Positions 45,610-56,600 of a stretch of 64,000 bases of DNA are shown piece by piece. Below the pieces are notes generated by a model. The model searched no databases. It was given only the letters and a program-made list of their open reading frames with translations, and had not been told where the DNA came from. Each line of letters opens with the position of its first letter. Position 1 is the first letter of the stretch. The translations under genes were made by a program, and so were the position numbers. The stretch spans positions 806,001 to 870,000 of the forward strand of contig NZ_LVHF01000012.1 in assembly GCF_001650345.1 (NCBI RefSeq), in the 5' to 3' direction. This DNA comes from Photobacterium jeanii. Lineage in GTDB: Bacteria > Pseudomonadota > Gammaproteobacteria > Enterobacterales > Vibrionaceae.

Positions 45610-46644
45610 ATGCAAAAACAGGATAATTTAATTGGTGAGTCTGAAGCCTTTCTCAGCGTTCTAGATCTTGCCTCGCGACTCGCACCGCTCGACAGACCAA
45701 TCCTGATCTTAGGAGAGCGAGGTACGGGTAAAGAATTGATTGCACAGCGGATGCATTACCTCTCCCGCCGTTGGGATCAACCTTTGGTCACGCTAAACTG
45801 TGCAGCGCTAAGTGATGGTGTGATTGATTCTGAACTCTTTGGTCATGAAGCTGGCGCTTTTACAGGTGCTAAAGGCCGTCACCAAGGACGATTTGAACGT
45901 GCGGAAAGCGGTACTCTCTTTCTCGATGAACTTGCAACAGCCCCCCTTGGCGTTCAAGAAAAGCTGCTACGCGTGATTGAATACGGTGAATACGAACGTG
46001 TCGGCGGTAGTCGCACTTGCCAAGCCAATGTCCGTTTAATTTGTGCAACTAACGAAAACCTACCTCAACTAGCTGAACAAGGGCAATTTCGCGCTGACTT
46101 ACTCGATCGTTTAGCGTTCGATATTATCCATCTGCCGCCATTACGCGAACGACATGAAGATATTTTGCCACTAGCTGAATACTATGCGGTGCGGATGTGC
46201 CGTGAAATGGGATACGGTTATTTCGCAGGTTTTACCCGTCAAGCCGAGCATAGCCTGATGCAATATCAATGGCCGGGCAACATACGTGAACTTAAAAACG
46301 TGGTTGAGCGGTCAGTATTTCGCCATGGAATTGAAGACGAAGCGGTTGATGACATCATCATCGATCCGTTCACCCCACCATGGCAAAAAAGCAACAATTC
46401 GCTTGAGTCCCCAAAAGCAGAACCACCAGCGTCCTCACAACAGAGTGCATTCAGCTTACCGTTAAATTTCCGCCAGTGGCAGCAAAGCCAAGAAGTGAAC
46501 TTGATCCAATATGCGTTAGTACAAACTCAATATAATCAACGCAAAGCCGCTGACCAACTGGGTTTGAGCTACCATCAATTAAGGGGATTACTGCGCAAAT
46601 ATGATCTGGTTGGTACAACATCCAATAACGATACGGAATCATAA
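45610..46644 (+). CDS. pspF: Psp operon transcriptional activator PspF
   Basis: A 344-aa sigma-54 enhancer-binding protein without a regulatory N-terminal domain, as usual for PspF. The AAA+ domain starts at residue 1: Walker A GERGTGKELIAQRM, the sigma-54-contact GAFTGAKGRHQGRF, Walker B SGTLFLDELATAP and an Arg-finger region. A linker rich in Ser and Pro (about residues 260-290) leads to a C-terminal helix-turn-helix (QRKAADQLGLSYHQLRGLLR). It is divergent from pspABC and upstream of sapABCDF, the same neighbours as in E. coli. Confidence 0.95.
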   Translation: MQKQDNLIGESEAFLSVLDLASRLAPLDRPILILGERGTGKELIAQRMHYLSRRWDQPLVTLNCAALSDGVIDSELFGHEAGAFTGAKGRHQGRFERAESGTLFLDELATAPLGVQEKLLRVIEYGEYERVGGSRTCQANVRLICATNENLPQLAEQGQFRADLLDRLAFDIIHLPPLRERHEDILPLAEYYAVRMCREMGYGYFAGFTRQAEHSLMQYQWPGNIRELKNVVERSVFRHGIEDEAVDDIIIDPFTPPWQKSNNSLESPKAEPPASSQQSAFSLPLNFRQWQQSQEVNLIQYALVQTQYNQRKAADQLGLSYHQLRGLLRKYDLVGTTSNNDTES

Positions 46645-46854
46645 ACTTAAGGTTAAAATTGGAAAATCGTGATCCAACAGCCAGTATCGCACCATGCAAT
46701 GGTGACCCAAGCAACGACATAGAGTAAAACTGAATTTACGAAAACGATCCGATAAAAACACAATAATTTCAGTGGTTATTATCACTGTTAGCTTGGTGCT
46801 AAGGAGAGAAAGTGATAAATTTGTACGCTTGTTTTCGATATATACCCTTTCTTT

Positions 46855-48471
46855 ATGAACGTCTTTAGTCGTTGCTTACTCGCATGCTGGGGGTTGGTTA
46901 GCCTAGTGGGCTGCCAAGAACCACCGCAAGACAGCAATACGCGTAGCCGTGGATTCATTTACTGTGGGCAAAAAACGCCAACAACCTTTAATCCTCAGTT
47001 GACTGATAGTGGGCTCACCGCTGACACCTTAGCCGCTCAACTCTTTGATCGCTTACTGCAACTCGATCCTGTTAGCCATCAACCGCTACCTGGCCTTGCC
47101 CGTAGTTGGGAAGTGAGTGACGATGGTTTGGTGTATACCTTCCATTTACGCTCTGGGGTTGAGTTTCAGCGTACCCCTTGGTTTACGCCAACGCGACCAT
47201 TCAACGCCCAAGACGTGGTCTTTAGTTTCAAGCGTATTATCGAACCTAATCATCCGTTCTATAAAGTCTCTGGCGGCCGTTATCCGTGGTTTGAAAGTAT
47301 TGGTTTTCGCCACCTGATCGATGATATTCGCATGACTGCGCCAGATACTGTGACCTTTACGCTTAATCGTCCTGATAACGCCTTCCTGTCTAATCTTGCG
47401 ACCACATACGCGGTGATTTACTCACAAGAGTACGGTCAGCAGCTTTTAAAAGCAGGTCAACTTGATCTACTGGACATGAAGCCTATCGGTACTGGTCCGT
47501 TTTATTTAGACGAGTATGTACCAAACGATCTGATCCGCCTTAAACGACATTGGGGATACTGGCGTGGGGCATCGCCGATGGAGCAAGTGGTCTTTGATAT
47601 CGCTTCTCATGGCACCGGCGATTTGGCTAAGCTGTTAAGTAAAGAGTGTGATGTACTGTCATCTCCGGTTGCAAGTCAGCTTCCAGTTATCACCGACCAC
47701 CCTGACTTTGAGCTATTGGCGCAAACAGGGATGAACGTCGCATTCCTTGCCTTTAATACTGATAACCCATCCCTTGCCAACCCTGAAGTTCGCCAAGCGA
47801 TTAATGCAGCGATCAACCGTGACAATATTCTAAACTCTGTGTATTACGGCACCGGCACTAAAGCGAAAAGCTTATTACCGCCAATGTCGTGGGCATACAA
47901 TCACGGTAGCCAAGCGCTCGATTACGATTTAACGCTAGCAAAGCAAAAGCTAAAACACGCCGGAATCGAGCCGGGCATGACAATGACCATGTTAGTGCCG
48001 ATGGATCCTCGTCCTTATAACCCGAGTCCGAAGAAAACAGCTGAGTTGATTCAATCCGACTTAGCGGCTATTGGTATCAAACTAAATATCACCCTAGACA
48101 GGCAAGAGCGGATCAGCGCCATTACTAATAATTACGATATGGTACTGACAGGCTGGATTGCAGATAACGGTGACCCTGACAATTTCTTACGCCCACTACT
48201 CTCGTGTGATGCTAAACAAGCTGGGTTGAACATTGCCAACTGGTGTAACTTGTCGTTTGATAACTTGCTAGAGCTTGCTTCTCGTACTAATCAGCTCGAC
48301 CAACGTGTCAGTTACTATCACCACGCGCAAAATATCATTGATGAACAGGTGCCGATTGTACCACTCGCACACGGTGTGCATTTTCAAGTTCATCACCGCT
48401 CATTGGGCGGCCTTCAAATGAGTCCATTTGGTACACGTTCTTTTTCTAGCGTGTACCGAAGTGAGAAATAA
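46855..48471 (+). CDS. sapA: Peptide ABC importer substrate-binding protein SapA
   Basis: A 538-aa family-5 extracytoplasmic solute-binding protein. The N-terminus ends in the lipobox SLVGC, so it is predicted to be a lipoprotein, unlike the soluble periplasmic SapA of E. coli. Family features: TFNPQLTDSGLTADTLAAQL, LPGLARSWEVSDDG, PIGTGPFYLDEYVPNDLIRL, NPEVRQAINAAINRDNIL. First gene of sapABCDF; the binding partner in enteric bacteria is peptides including antimicrobial peptides and possibly haem or putrescine. Confidence 0.93.
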   Translation: MNVFSRCLLACWGLVSLVGCQEPPQDSNTRSRGFIYCGQKTPTTFNPQLTDSGLTADTLAAQLFDRLLQLDPVSHQPLPGLARSWEVSDDGLVYTFHLRSGVEFQRTPWFTPTRPFNAQDVVFSFKRIIEPNHPFYKVSGGRYPWFESIGFRHLIDDIRMTAPDTVTFTLNRPDNAFLSNLATTYAVIYSQEYGQQLLKAGQLDLLDMKPIGTGPFYLDEYVPNDLIRLKRHWGYWRGASPMEQVVFDIASHGTGDLAKLLSKECDVLSSPVASQLPVITDHPDFELLAQTGMNVAFLAFNTDNPSLANPEVRQAINAAINRDNILNSVYYGTGTKAKSLLPPMSWAYNHGSQALDYDLTLAKQKLKHAGIEPGMTMTMLVPMDPRPYNPSPKKTAELIQSDLAAIGIKLNITLDRQERISAITNNYDMVLTGWIADNGDPDNFLRPLLSCDAKQAGLNIANWCNLSFDNLLELASRTNQLDQRVSYYHHAQNIIDEQVPIVPLAHGVHFQVHHRSLGGLQMSPFGTRSFSSVYRSEK

Positions 48472-48473
48472 AT

Positions 48474-49436
48474 ATGTTTATTTATACGATCCGTCGCCTC
48501 AATCTGTTCGTGATTACGCTCGCGATATTAACCATGATCGGGTTCAGTATCCTGCGTCTCGACCAGACGTCGCTATGGAGTAACCAACCATTCTGGAGCG
48601 GTTGGCTAATTTATGTCGAAAACCTACTTGCAGGTAACCTTGGCTTAAACCAAAACGGGGAACCTGTTCTACAAGAGGTTCTTGCCGTATTCCCCGCCAC
48701 CTTAGAACTGTGTTTCTTTGCTTTTGGGTTGTCACTCATTGTGGGCATTCCGCTGGGTACCGTAGCTGGTGTTCGTCAAGGCCGCCCAGTTGATACCATC
48801 ATTTCTTCTATTGCACTGGTTGGCTATTCTATTCCGCTCTTTTGGCTAGCCATGTTGCTGATCTTACTATTTTCACTCAACCTAAGCTGGCTGCCTGTCG
48901 CAGGTCGCTACAGCTTGTTGTATGAAATCGATCATGTAACCGGCTTTGCTATTGCCGATGTTCTGCTTTCTGATGCGCCATATCGCGCAGAAGCTTTAAT
49001 GGACGTGATCCGCCATCTAATTTTGCCAACCTTAGTCTTGGCAATGGCACCGACGACAGAGGTTATTCGTTTAACACGTACCTCTGTGATTGAAGTGATG
49101 ACGCAAAACTACATCAAAGTTGCCCACACCAAAGGGCTATCGATGTTTGAAATCATCATTCGTCACGTCCGTAAAAACGCCATTCCACCGATCATTCCGA
49201 TGCTTGGTATGCAGTTCTCGACCATGATGACATTTGCCATGTTAACCGAGTCTATCTTCAACTGGCCGGGCATTGGCCGCTGGCTACTGGATGCGATTTC
49301 AGATCAAAACTATGTCGCTATCCAAGCTGGCGTGATCACAGTCGCGAGCTTTATTCTGCTGGCTAATATTTTCTCTGATTTAATGGGCGCTGCCATTAAC
49401 CCGCTAGTAAGGAAAGAATGGTATGCCATCAAATAA
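48474..49436 (+). CDS. sapB: Peptide ABC importer permease SapB
   Basis: A 320-aa inner-membrane permease of the DppB/OppB type: N-terminal TM (LNLFVITLAILTMIGFSILR), then five or more TM segments and the EAA loop HTKGLSMFEIIIRHVRKNAI that docks on the ATPases. It starts two bases after sapA's stop and overlaps sapC by 14 bases. Confidence 0.94.
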   Translation: MFIYTIRRLNLFVITLAILTMIGFSILRLDQTSLWSNQPFWSGWLIYVENLLAGNLGLNQNGEPVLQEVLAVFPATLELCFFAFGLSLIVGIPLGTVAGVRQGRPVDTIISSIALVGYSIPLFWLAMLLILLFSLNLSWLPVAGRYSLLYEIDHVTGFAIADVLLSDAPYRAEALMDVIRHLILPTLVLAMAPTTEVIRLTRTSVIEVMTQNYIKVAHTKGLSMFEIIIRHVRKNAIPPIIPMLGMQFSTMMTFAMLTESIFNWPGIGRWLLDAISDQNYVAIQAGVITVASFILLANIFSDLMGAAINPLVRKEWYAIK

Positions 49437-50310
49437 TATTTATCAGGAACAGAAAATCCCCACCCAGTGGGAACGCTCACGCCAAGACTTTCGTGGTAAT
49501 TCACTGGCAATGTTTGGTTTGTGGTGTTTAATCCTAACCCTATTACTAACAGTAAGTGCAAGCTGGCTCGCCCCGTACCTACCGCAGCATCAAGTTGGCG
49601 AGCTATTAATGCCACCATCGTGGGATCAAGCTGGTCACGTTGAGTTTTTCTTCGGCACCGATGACTTAGGGCGCGATATTCTTAGCCGCTTACTCTTGGG
49701 CTCTCAGCTCACCTTTGGCTATGCGCTATTGGTCGCTTTGGCATCCAGTGCAATCGGTATTGTGATTGGGGTACTCGCGGGCATGACCCACGGCTTAAAG
49801 TCGAGCTTCCTTAACCACATCCTAGATACTGTGCTATCTATCCCATCGCTACTGCTAGCCATTATTGTCGTGGCTTACATGGGACCTGGTGAGATGAATA
49901 TCTTGCTGGCAATTTGGTTGGCACTGATCCCACGTTTTATCCGTGCGATATACACCGCCGTACATACTGAAGTTGAGAAAGATTACATCATCGCAGCTCG
50001 TCTTGATGGTGCTAACAATCTCTATTTGCTGTATCACTCGATTCTGCCGAACATTCTGACCACCATAACCACTGAGCTGACTCGTGCTATTTCGATTGCG
50101 ATCCTCGACATCGCAGCCCTAGGCTTCTTAGGGTTAGGTGCTCAAGCTCCATCACCAGAATGGGGCGCAATGTTAGGTGATTCTGTCGAGCTCATTTACC
50201 TAGCTCCTTGGACTGTGACCCTACCCGGTCTTGCTATTATGTTCAGTGTATTGATTGTTAATTTAGTTGGTGAAGGACTCCGCCAAGCACTTAACGCGGG
50301 GATAGACTAA
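49423..50310 (+). CDS. sapC: Peptide ABC importer permease SapC
   Basis: A 295-aa permease of the DppC/OppC type with an N-terminal OppC_N segment ([20 protein letters not shown]), [19 protein letters not shown], and the EAA loop [20 protein letters not shown]. Overlaps sapB by 14 bases, and its stop codon shares a base with the start of sapD, so translation is coupled along the operon. Confidence 0.94.
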   Translation: MPSNNIYQEQKIPTQWERSRQDFRGNSLAMFGLWCLILTLLLTVSASWLAPYLPQHQVGELLMPPSWDQAGHVEFFFGTDDLGRDILSRLLLGSQLTFGYALLVALASSAIGIVIGVLAGMTHGLKSSFLNHILDTVLSIPSLLLAIIVVAYMGPGEMNILLAIWLALIPRFIRAIYTAVHTEVEKDYIIAARLDGANNLYLLYHSILPNILTTITTELTRAISIAILDIAALGFLGLGAQAPSPEWGAMLGDSVELIYLAPWTVTLPGLAIMFSVLIVNLVGEGLRQALNAGID

Positions 50311-51308
50311 TGCCTTTATTGGATATTCGTAATTTAACCATCGAAATCGATACACCACAGGGAATGGTGAAGGCGGTTGACCGCATGAGCCTGACGCTGA
50401 ATGAAGGTGAAATCCGTGGTTTAGTAGGCGAATCAGGCTCAGGTAAGAGTTTGGTTGCTAAAGCCATTGCAGGGGTTGAGAAAGACAACTGGCGCGTCAG
50501 TGCAGACCGTTTACGCCTTGGCAATATCGATTTGCTTGCCCTTTCACCTCGTGAGCGTCGTAAGATTGTTGGTCGTGAAATCGCGATGATCTTCCAAGAG
50601 CCTACCTCTTGTTTAGATCCTTCTGAACCAGTTGGTGAGCAGCTTGAAGAAGCGATCCCATCGTCCTCTTTCAATGGCAAATGGTGGCAGCGTTACGGTT
50701 GGCGTCAAAAGCAAGCCATTGCCTTGCTCCATAAAGTGGGTATCAAAGAACACAAACGTGTAATGCGCAGTTACCCGTACGAACTGACCGATGGTGAATG
50801 TCAGAAGGTTATGATTGCAATGGCGATTGCTAACCGCCCACGCTTGCTGATTGCCGATGAGCCAACCAACGACCTTGACCCTATTACACAAGCGCAAATT
50901 TTCCGTTTACTGAGCCGAATGAACCAGTTGGGTAACACCACTATTTTGCTCGTCAGCCACGATCTGACCACGGTTACTCAGTGGGCTGACCGCATCACGG
51001 TTATGTATTGCGGTCAATCCGTAGAATCAGCCGGTCGCCATCAACTACTTGAATCGCCACACCACCCTTATACCGAAGCTTTGCTACGAGCGATGCCTGA
51101 TTTTAGTAAGGAAATCCCACATAAGAGTAAGCTAGAAACGCTTGCAGGCTCCATTCCACCATTGCAACATTTACCTATTGGTTGTCGCTTAGGACCACGA
51201 TGTCCTCATGCTCAGCGCAAATGTGTTGAAGTACCTAAACGCCGTAAGATCAAGAACCACAAGTTTAGCTGTCACTTCCCGCTAAACATGGAGGACAGCA
51301 AGAAATGA
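50310..51308 (+). CDS. sapD: Peptide ABC importer ATPase SapD
   Basis: A 332-aa ABC ATPase of the oligopeptide type. Walker [18 protein letters not shown] loop [13 protein letters not shown], signature [16 protein letters not shown] (LTDGE in place of LSGGQ), Walker [14 protein letters not shown] and H-loop LLVSHDL. The C-terminal oligopeptide extension holds a four-Cys motif ([12 protein letters not shown]) like the one that binds iron-sulfur clusters or metals in DppD-type proteins. Confidence 0.94.
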   Translation: MPLLDIRNLTIEIDTPQGMVKAVDRMSLTLNEGEIRGLVGESGSGKSLVAKAIAGVEKDNWRVSADRLRLGNIDLLALSPRERRKIVGREIAMIFQEPTSCLDPSEPVGEQLEEAIPSSSFNGKWWQRYGWRQKQAIALLHKVGIKEHKRVMRSYPYELTDGECQKVMIAMAIANRPRLLIADEPTNDLDPITQAQIFRLLSRMNQLGNTTILLVSHDLTTVTQWADRITVMYCGQSVESAGRHQLLESPHHPYTEALLRAMPDFSKEIPHKSKLETLAGSIPPLQHLPIGCRLGPRCPHAQRKCVEVPKRRKIKNHKFSCHFPLNMEDSKK

Positions 51309-52129
51309 GTGCACTACTTGAAGTAGAAAACCTAAGCAAAAATTACCACTATCGCTCAGGGCTGTTCCGCCGCCGTACAGTGGAAGCAGTAAAACCGATT
51401 TCATTTTCTCTTGAAGCGGGTGAAACCTTAGCATTCATGGGCGAAAACGGTTCAGGTAAATCAACTTTGGCAAAAATGTTGGCAGGTGTTGTTGAACCAA
51501 CTGAAGGTGTGATCCGCGTAAATGGAGAACCATTGGCACCCAATGATTTCCAAACCCGCTGCAAATTGATCCGCATGATTTTCCAAGATCCAAACACCTC
51601 CCTGAATCCACGTATTCAGATCGGTAAGATCCTTGAAGGCCCGCTAAAACGTAACACCAATATGACACCACAAGAACGTGAGCGTCGTATTATGCAAACC
51701 TTAAAGCGTGTCGGTTTACTGCCAGAACATGCTTACTTTTACCCACAGATGCTGGCAACAGGTCAAAAGCAAAGGGTATCCCTTGCCCGTGCATTGATTT
51801 TGCAACCTTGTATTATCGTTGCCGATGAAGCATTGAACGGTCTTGATATGTCGATGCGCTCGCAGATCATTAACTTGTTGTTTGAACTACAAGAAGAGAT
51901 GGGGCTGTCTTACATTTATGTATCGCAGCATATGGGCGTGATAAAACACTTTACTGATAAAGTCATGGTAATGCATGAAGGTGAAGTAGTGGAATCAGGA
52001 AATACTGCCGAAGTGTTTAACAACCCACAGCATGCTTTAACGCAAAAGCTGCTCGATAGCCATTTCTCAGCGCCTTCCCACGACCGTAGTAGCCGTATTA
52101 GTGGCGCAACCCCTAAGATCTGCTGTTAA
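51305..52129 (+). CDS. sapF: Peptide ABC importer ATPase SapF
   Basis: A 274-aa ABC ATPase. Walker [18 protein letters not shown] loop [12 protein letters not shown], a variant signature [16 protein letters not shown], and Walker [15 protein letters not shown] (DEA where DEP is common). Last sap gene, overlapping sapD by four bases. It converges with the pilin gene with 24 bp between stops; an inverted repeat CGGGCTG/CAGCCCG there lacks a T run. Confidence 0.93.
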   Translation: MSALLEVENLSKNYHYRSGLFRRRTVEAVKPISFSLEAGETLAFMGENGSGKSTLAKMLAGVVEPTEGVIRVNGEPLAPNDFQTRCKLIRMIFQDPNTSLNPRIQIGKILEGPLKRNTNMTPQERERRIMQTLKRVGLLPEHAYFYPQMLATGQKQRVSLARALILQPCIIVADEALNGLDMSMRSQIINLLFELQEEMGLSYIYVSQHMGVIKHFTDKVMVMHEGEVVESGNTAEVFNNPQHALTQKLLDSHFSAPSHDRSSRISGATPKICC

Positions 52130-52153
52130 TACAATTGACCATCGGGCTGTAAC

Positions 52154-52663
52154 TTAGCAGCCCGAATCATCCATCTCTAAGGTATATGTTTGGGTAGCAG
52201 AAGAGACTGGCGGCTTATACATTACATAACATCGCTGGCTTTTGTTTGAGAAATTTCGAGGCATAATGTAGAGCCCATCTTTTGTTGGATTAGGGTTATG
52301 CCACATCCACTCATAATCACTTGGTTCCTGATAAGGTACTTCGCCAAATTCCCCTACTAATAGTTCACTCCAGACACGACGATACTGATTAAGCGGATAA
52401 CCATATACCACTTCAATTGAACGGCCATTCATGCTCACTGCACCTGATGGGCTCTTATCTAACCCATTAAGCGCAGACACCGCATACACTTGTGCCGCAG
52501 CCGACGCCATCGCCCCTTTCATTCCTGCTAAAGTTGCTTTTCGTGCTTCATGTTGAAGGTTCAAAAATTTCGGAGCAGCAGTAACAGCTAAAATACCAAG
52601 TATCACAATGACAACAACGAGCTCAATTAAAGTAAAACCACGAGCTTCACTATTATTTGTCAT
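52154..52663 (-). CDS. Type IV prepilin-like protein (MshA-like)
   Basis: A 169-aa prepilin. After a short polar leader (MTNNSEARG) the peptidase site is G|FTLIELVVVIVILGIL, with Glu at +5, and AAPKFLNLQHEARKATLAGM continues in the manner of MSHA-type pilins. A C-terminal Cys pair (CYVMYKP and the final DSGC) may form the D-loop. The fourth codon (ATG) is used; the longest frame begins at TTG. No pilus assembly genes are nearby, so it would depend on machinery encoded elsewhere. Confidence 0.85.
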   Translation of the reverse strand: MTNNSEARGFTLIELVVVIVILGILAVTAAPKFLNLQHEARKATLAGMKGAMASAAAQVYAVSALNGLDKSPSGAVSMNGRSIEVVYGYPLNQYRRVWSELLVGEFGEVPYQEPSDYEWMWHNPNPTKDGLYIMPRNFSNKSQRCYVMYKPPVSSATQTYTLEMDDSGC

Positions 52664-52761
52664 TTTAACCAATCACTTATATCGCCAAAAGGAATGCCAA
52701 TATATTGACATAGCGGATAATAAAATAGCAATCACTATTATCTGAGACTAAATCAAGGCTC

Positions 52762-52790
52762 AAAAAAATACCCCGCCAAAGCGAGGTATT
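52762..52790 (-). terminator. Rho-independent terminator of pyrF
   Basis: AATACCCCGC/GCGAGGTATT stem (one mismatch) with a CAAA loop and a leftward T run. Confidence 0.85.
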
Positions 52791-52826
52791 ATAATTCTGC
52801 TTAGTTAGCGAGAAGCTAACTCACAC

Positions 52827-53522
52827 TTAAGCAAGAGTGGCATTAATTTCAGCCAATACTGCCGCAGGGTCAGCAGCCTTGGTAATTGGGCGACCAATAA
52901 CAAGGTAATCAGATCCAGCTTGAACTGCTTCCACAGGCGTCATCACGCGACGTTGATCACCTGCCGCACTACCTGCTGGACGGATACCTGGGGTTACGAG
53001 TTTAAACTCTTGGCCAAGTTGCGTTTTCAGCATTGACGCTTCTTGTGCTGAGCAGACTACGCCATCGAGGCCGCTGTTCTTCGTTAAATTTGCTAGGTTC
53101 AATACCTGCTCTTGCGGTTCACGCTGAATACCAATACCCGCAAGATCCGATGCTTCCATGCTTGTCAGCACTGTCACACCAATAAGAAGCGGACGATCTT
53201 TACCGTAAGGTTCTAGAATTTCACGAGAAGCCGTCATCATACGCTCACCGCCACTAGCGTGAACATTGACCATCCATACGCCCATATCGGCAGCTGCTGC
53301 AACAGCACGAGAACAAGTGTTCGGGATATCATGAAATTTCAGGTCTAGAAATACAGAATGGCCCCGATCATGCAGTTTACGCACAAAGTCAGGGCCAAAA
53401 TAAGTAAACATCTCTTTGCCAACTTTAAGTCGACAACTTCCCGGTTCGATACGATCAACAAAGGCTAACGCATCATCTAGTTTTGGGTAGTCGAGAGCGA
53501 CAATCACTTTTGGGTCTAACAT
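52827..53522 (-). CDS. pyrF: Orotidine 5'-phosphate decarboxylase
   Basis: A 231-aa TIM-barrel enzyme for the last step of UMP synthesis. Catalytic motif [13 protein letters not shown] carries the Lys-Asp-Lys-Asp-type network; [18 protein letters not shown] opens the barrel and [11 protein letters not shown] with [14 protein letters not shown] bind phosphate. In E. coli pyrF follows lapAB directly; here a 3.2-kb gene for a predicted protease stands between them. Confidence 0.96.
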   Translation of the reverse strand: MLDPKVIVALDYPKLDDALAFVDRIEPGSCRLKVGKEMFTYFGPDFVRKLHDRGHSVFLDLKFHDIPNTCSRAVAAAADMGVWMVNVHASGGERMMTASREILEPYGKDRPLLIGVTVLTSMEASDLAGIGIQREPQEQVLNLANLTKNSGLDGVVCSAQEASMLKTQLGQEFKLVTPGIRPAGSAAGDQRRVMTPVEAVQAGSDYLVIGRPITKAADPAAVLAEINATLA

Positions 53523-53677
53523 GGCATCTCCTGCTAAGTTATATGTTCAATCCAATTCAGCAATGCTGAACTGGGGTCAGGATTTTACATGAAAATTGTA
53601 ATTTATCGAGTCCTTATCTGCATTTCATTACAATTACAACAAAAGTGGCACTAAACTAGCGCCACTAAACGTTTACC

Positions 53678-56600
53678 TTACTGAGAAAACAGTTCCAAAT
53701 AATCCAACACTACAGCAGTTCCCGGCTTACCTTCAGTTACAAAGCGAACCTCGTTGGTTCCTGAGGGAAACCCAACGGAATAACTCTGATAGTACTCGGT
53801 GTCTGTGGCTTTATAACGATCACGTCCACTCCCTCGACCATTACCATTTGCAACCCCAGGCTTTCTTGAAAAGTCGCCATTGATGTTAAAACTGGTTGCA
53901 ACCCCGTTTTTATAAAGCACCAGCCCATCAACCCAATTCGCGCCATCACGATACTGGATCTTAAAATGCCCTTGCTTATAAGCATCTTCAGACCCAAGGC
54001 GCACCACGGCTTGAGAAAATAGTTCACCATGGCTGGTTACAGAAAGTGCGGTTTCGTGACCTCGTAAGATAAGTTGTGACGGTTCGTTGCGATGATGCTG
54101 GCCAGTAACAGTAACTTGTACCCCTTCAATCGACTTCGATACATTCATCGGCCACGCACGACTATCTAACTTATCACTACTATCAAGTTCATCATGAGTA
54201 AAAGATAACGTTAATCGCTTACCTTGTTTTTCTGGATTTACAACGCTCCAAATATTCCCGTTTACCCAGCCATCAGCAAATTGTGTATCTATGCGCCAAT
54301 ACAGTACCGGCCGCTGACGATCTGGTAGGATCTGCGCTGTTGTTGCCATTCCCATATCACGTTGCTGTTCAAAAACAGTTAAGTCAGCTTGATACCCCCA
54401 AGTTAAGCGATAACCTTTAGCCCCTTTATTATTCCAACGTAACGTTAAGTCTTGCCATGATGTCGATTTACCATTGAGTGGCGCATTGGAATACGCTTTT
54501 TGTTTACCCTCGTAAAAATCACGAACTTCTTGTTCGCTCAACGCATAACTGTATAGTTGAATATCATCAACCCGCGATTTACGACTAACAAAGTCAGTCA
54601 CGTCTTCCCAAATTGTGGTATCTCCCGCATTAAGCTGACGCATAAACCATGGTCCAACGTATTGGGAGTACCAGTCACGCCCCGAACTATACCAACCATG
54701 CGTACCACCAGGGTAAACACCAGCAAAGCCATCAGGCAAAGTAACGTAGTCAGAAAAATCGGCGTCACTCTTGGCCAACTTCATCGGCACAATTTTATTA
54801 TCTACCCAAGTTGTAACTGTGTTGTTTTCGCGGTTGACCACCCAAACAATTTTGTGCGGTTTATTGTCATTCACCACGACAGCATCAGGTTTAGCATACG
54901 CATGAACAATATGCGGCTGCTGACGAAAGTGACTTTGTGTAAAGAATTGACGCCCCACTAAAGTCCAACCAAGCCCCTTTAGCGGCTCACCTGAATGATT
55001 AGCTCGCTGGGTATTACCGTTGAAGTACGACAATGCAAACCCTTCATCTAGTTTACCTTGCCCGACCATAGCAATTTCTTGGCTTCCGCGACTCATACTG
55101 CCATCAGTACGATGAGAAACAAAATCGCCATCTTGGGTAAATGTCAGCGAGACAGAATAGCTAGACAGGCCAGGTACCAAATCATGAGGCACATGGTCTT
55201 TATTCGCCATTGCATCATTTTCTTCAAAGACTAAGTTGTAACCGCCTTCTCGCAAAATTTCCTGAGCTAAACCGACATAAGACCAACGTGGCAAATTTGT
55301 CACTCTGCGAATAAAGTGTTCCCCTCCCGCTTGATTAACCAACAACTGAATATCACCAGCAGCTTTGTTATCTTCGGTTTTTAAATCTTTGCGAACGGTG
55401 TAGTTATCTAGCGAATAATAAGCAATTCGTGATTTCGACAGCACTCGCACATGAACTTCGCTGCGATCAGCCATACCCTGATCATCAACAATGACATAAC
55501 TAAATTCATCTTCCCCCACAAAACCGACAGGAGCGACATATTCAAAAACGCCATTCCCCAAATGTGCAACACGAGCATTTTGAGCCGAACGCTGGTCATA
55601 TGAGCGAATAGTCACTTTGCCGCCAGATAAATTACCGTTAGCATCAAAGTCATTTGCGAAGACATTAACTTGCCCTCGCCCATCACGCTCAACATCCAAA
55701 TGATCAATGTTGGCATTTGGGCTCATTCGCGACTGCATTGCAGGAACGATTTTGCCATTCATCGCCCCCGGAGAAGATTTAACAACCGAAATATTATTGG
55801 TCGGGATCAGTTCCATAGCCCCCATTAGACCAACAGACTCAGGACCAACATCATGCCCCAAATTAAATGCATGCCCTACTTCATGAAGCGTGCACCACAA
55901 GGATTTATTATATTCACACCAACTCGTTAGCCCCGTATTTGCACCACTATTGGCAGGACCTGTGAAACGATGAAAAAGTGAAAACTTTTTGTCTAACTTA
56001 GTACGCAAATGCTGTTGTTGTTCATTTTCACTCAACCCACTTGGCTTAGCGGTCGCAATCAAGCCTCCGGCATAACTAAATCGAATAAGTGCATCGCGAG
56101 CAAACACGTAATCCAACAAATTAGCGGCATAATCCATACCACCAATCGCACTATTTAGCTTTCTCTTAAATATTTTGTCGTAACTATCAAATGAGGCAAA
56201 AAAAGTAATCTCTGCTAGCTGAAGATAAAAGCTCTCCTTGCTAGGAATAGGCGAAGATAGCGATGGTGCGCCAAGCTGATGGTTCTCTTTTATTGGCTGT
56301 AAATCGACAGGAGAGCGATTGATTGCATTATTAAGGATTAACCCTTTTTGTACCTTCGTCGGCATGGGTATTGAAGGGATTTCCCAAGCCAACTGGCCTC
56401 CATAAAAAACACGGCCATAGAAATTATTCTCCCCATCCACATAACCGATAATCATTGATTCTGGCTCAGAATCAACTTGTCCTCGGTAACTGCGAACTTC
56501 CGGAGTGTAGTTTAAAGGCGAAATTTCAGCGGGGTTGTCTGCCGCATATTGATAGAAGACCGTATCTTTGCGACGTAGGGAGAATTTATAAAGCGTAACC

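Noticed and set aside
52143-52164. CGGGCTG/CAGCCCG hairpin between sapF and the pilin gene as a terminator
   Set aside because: No T run follows on either strand, and one arm lies in the pilin coding end.
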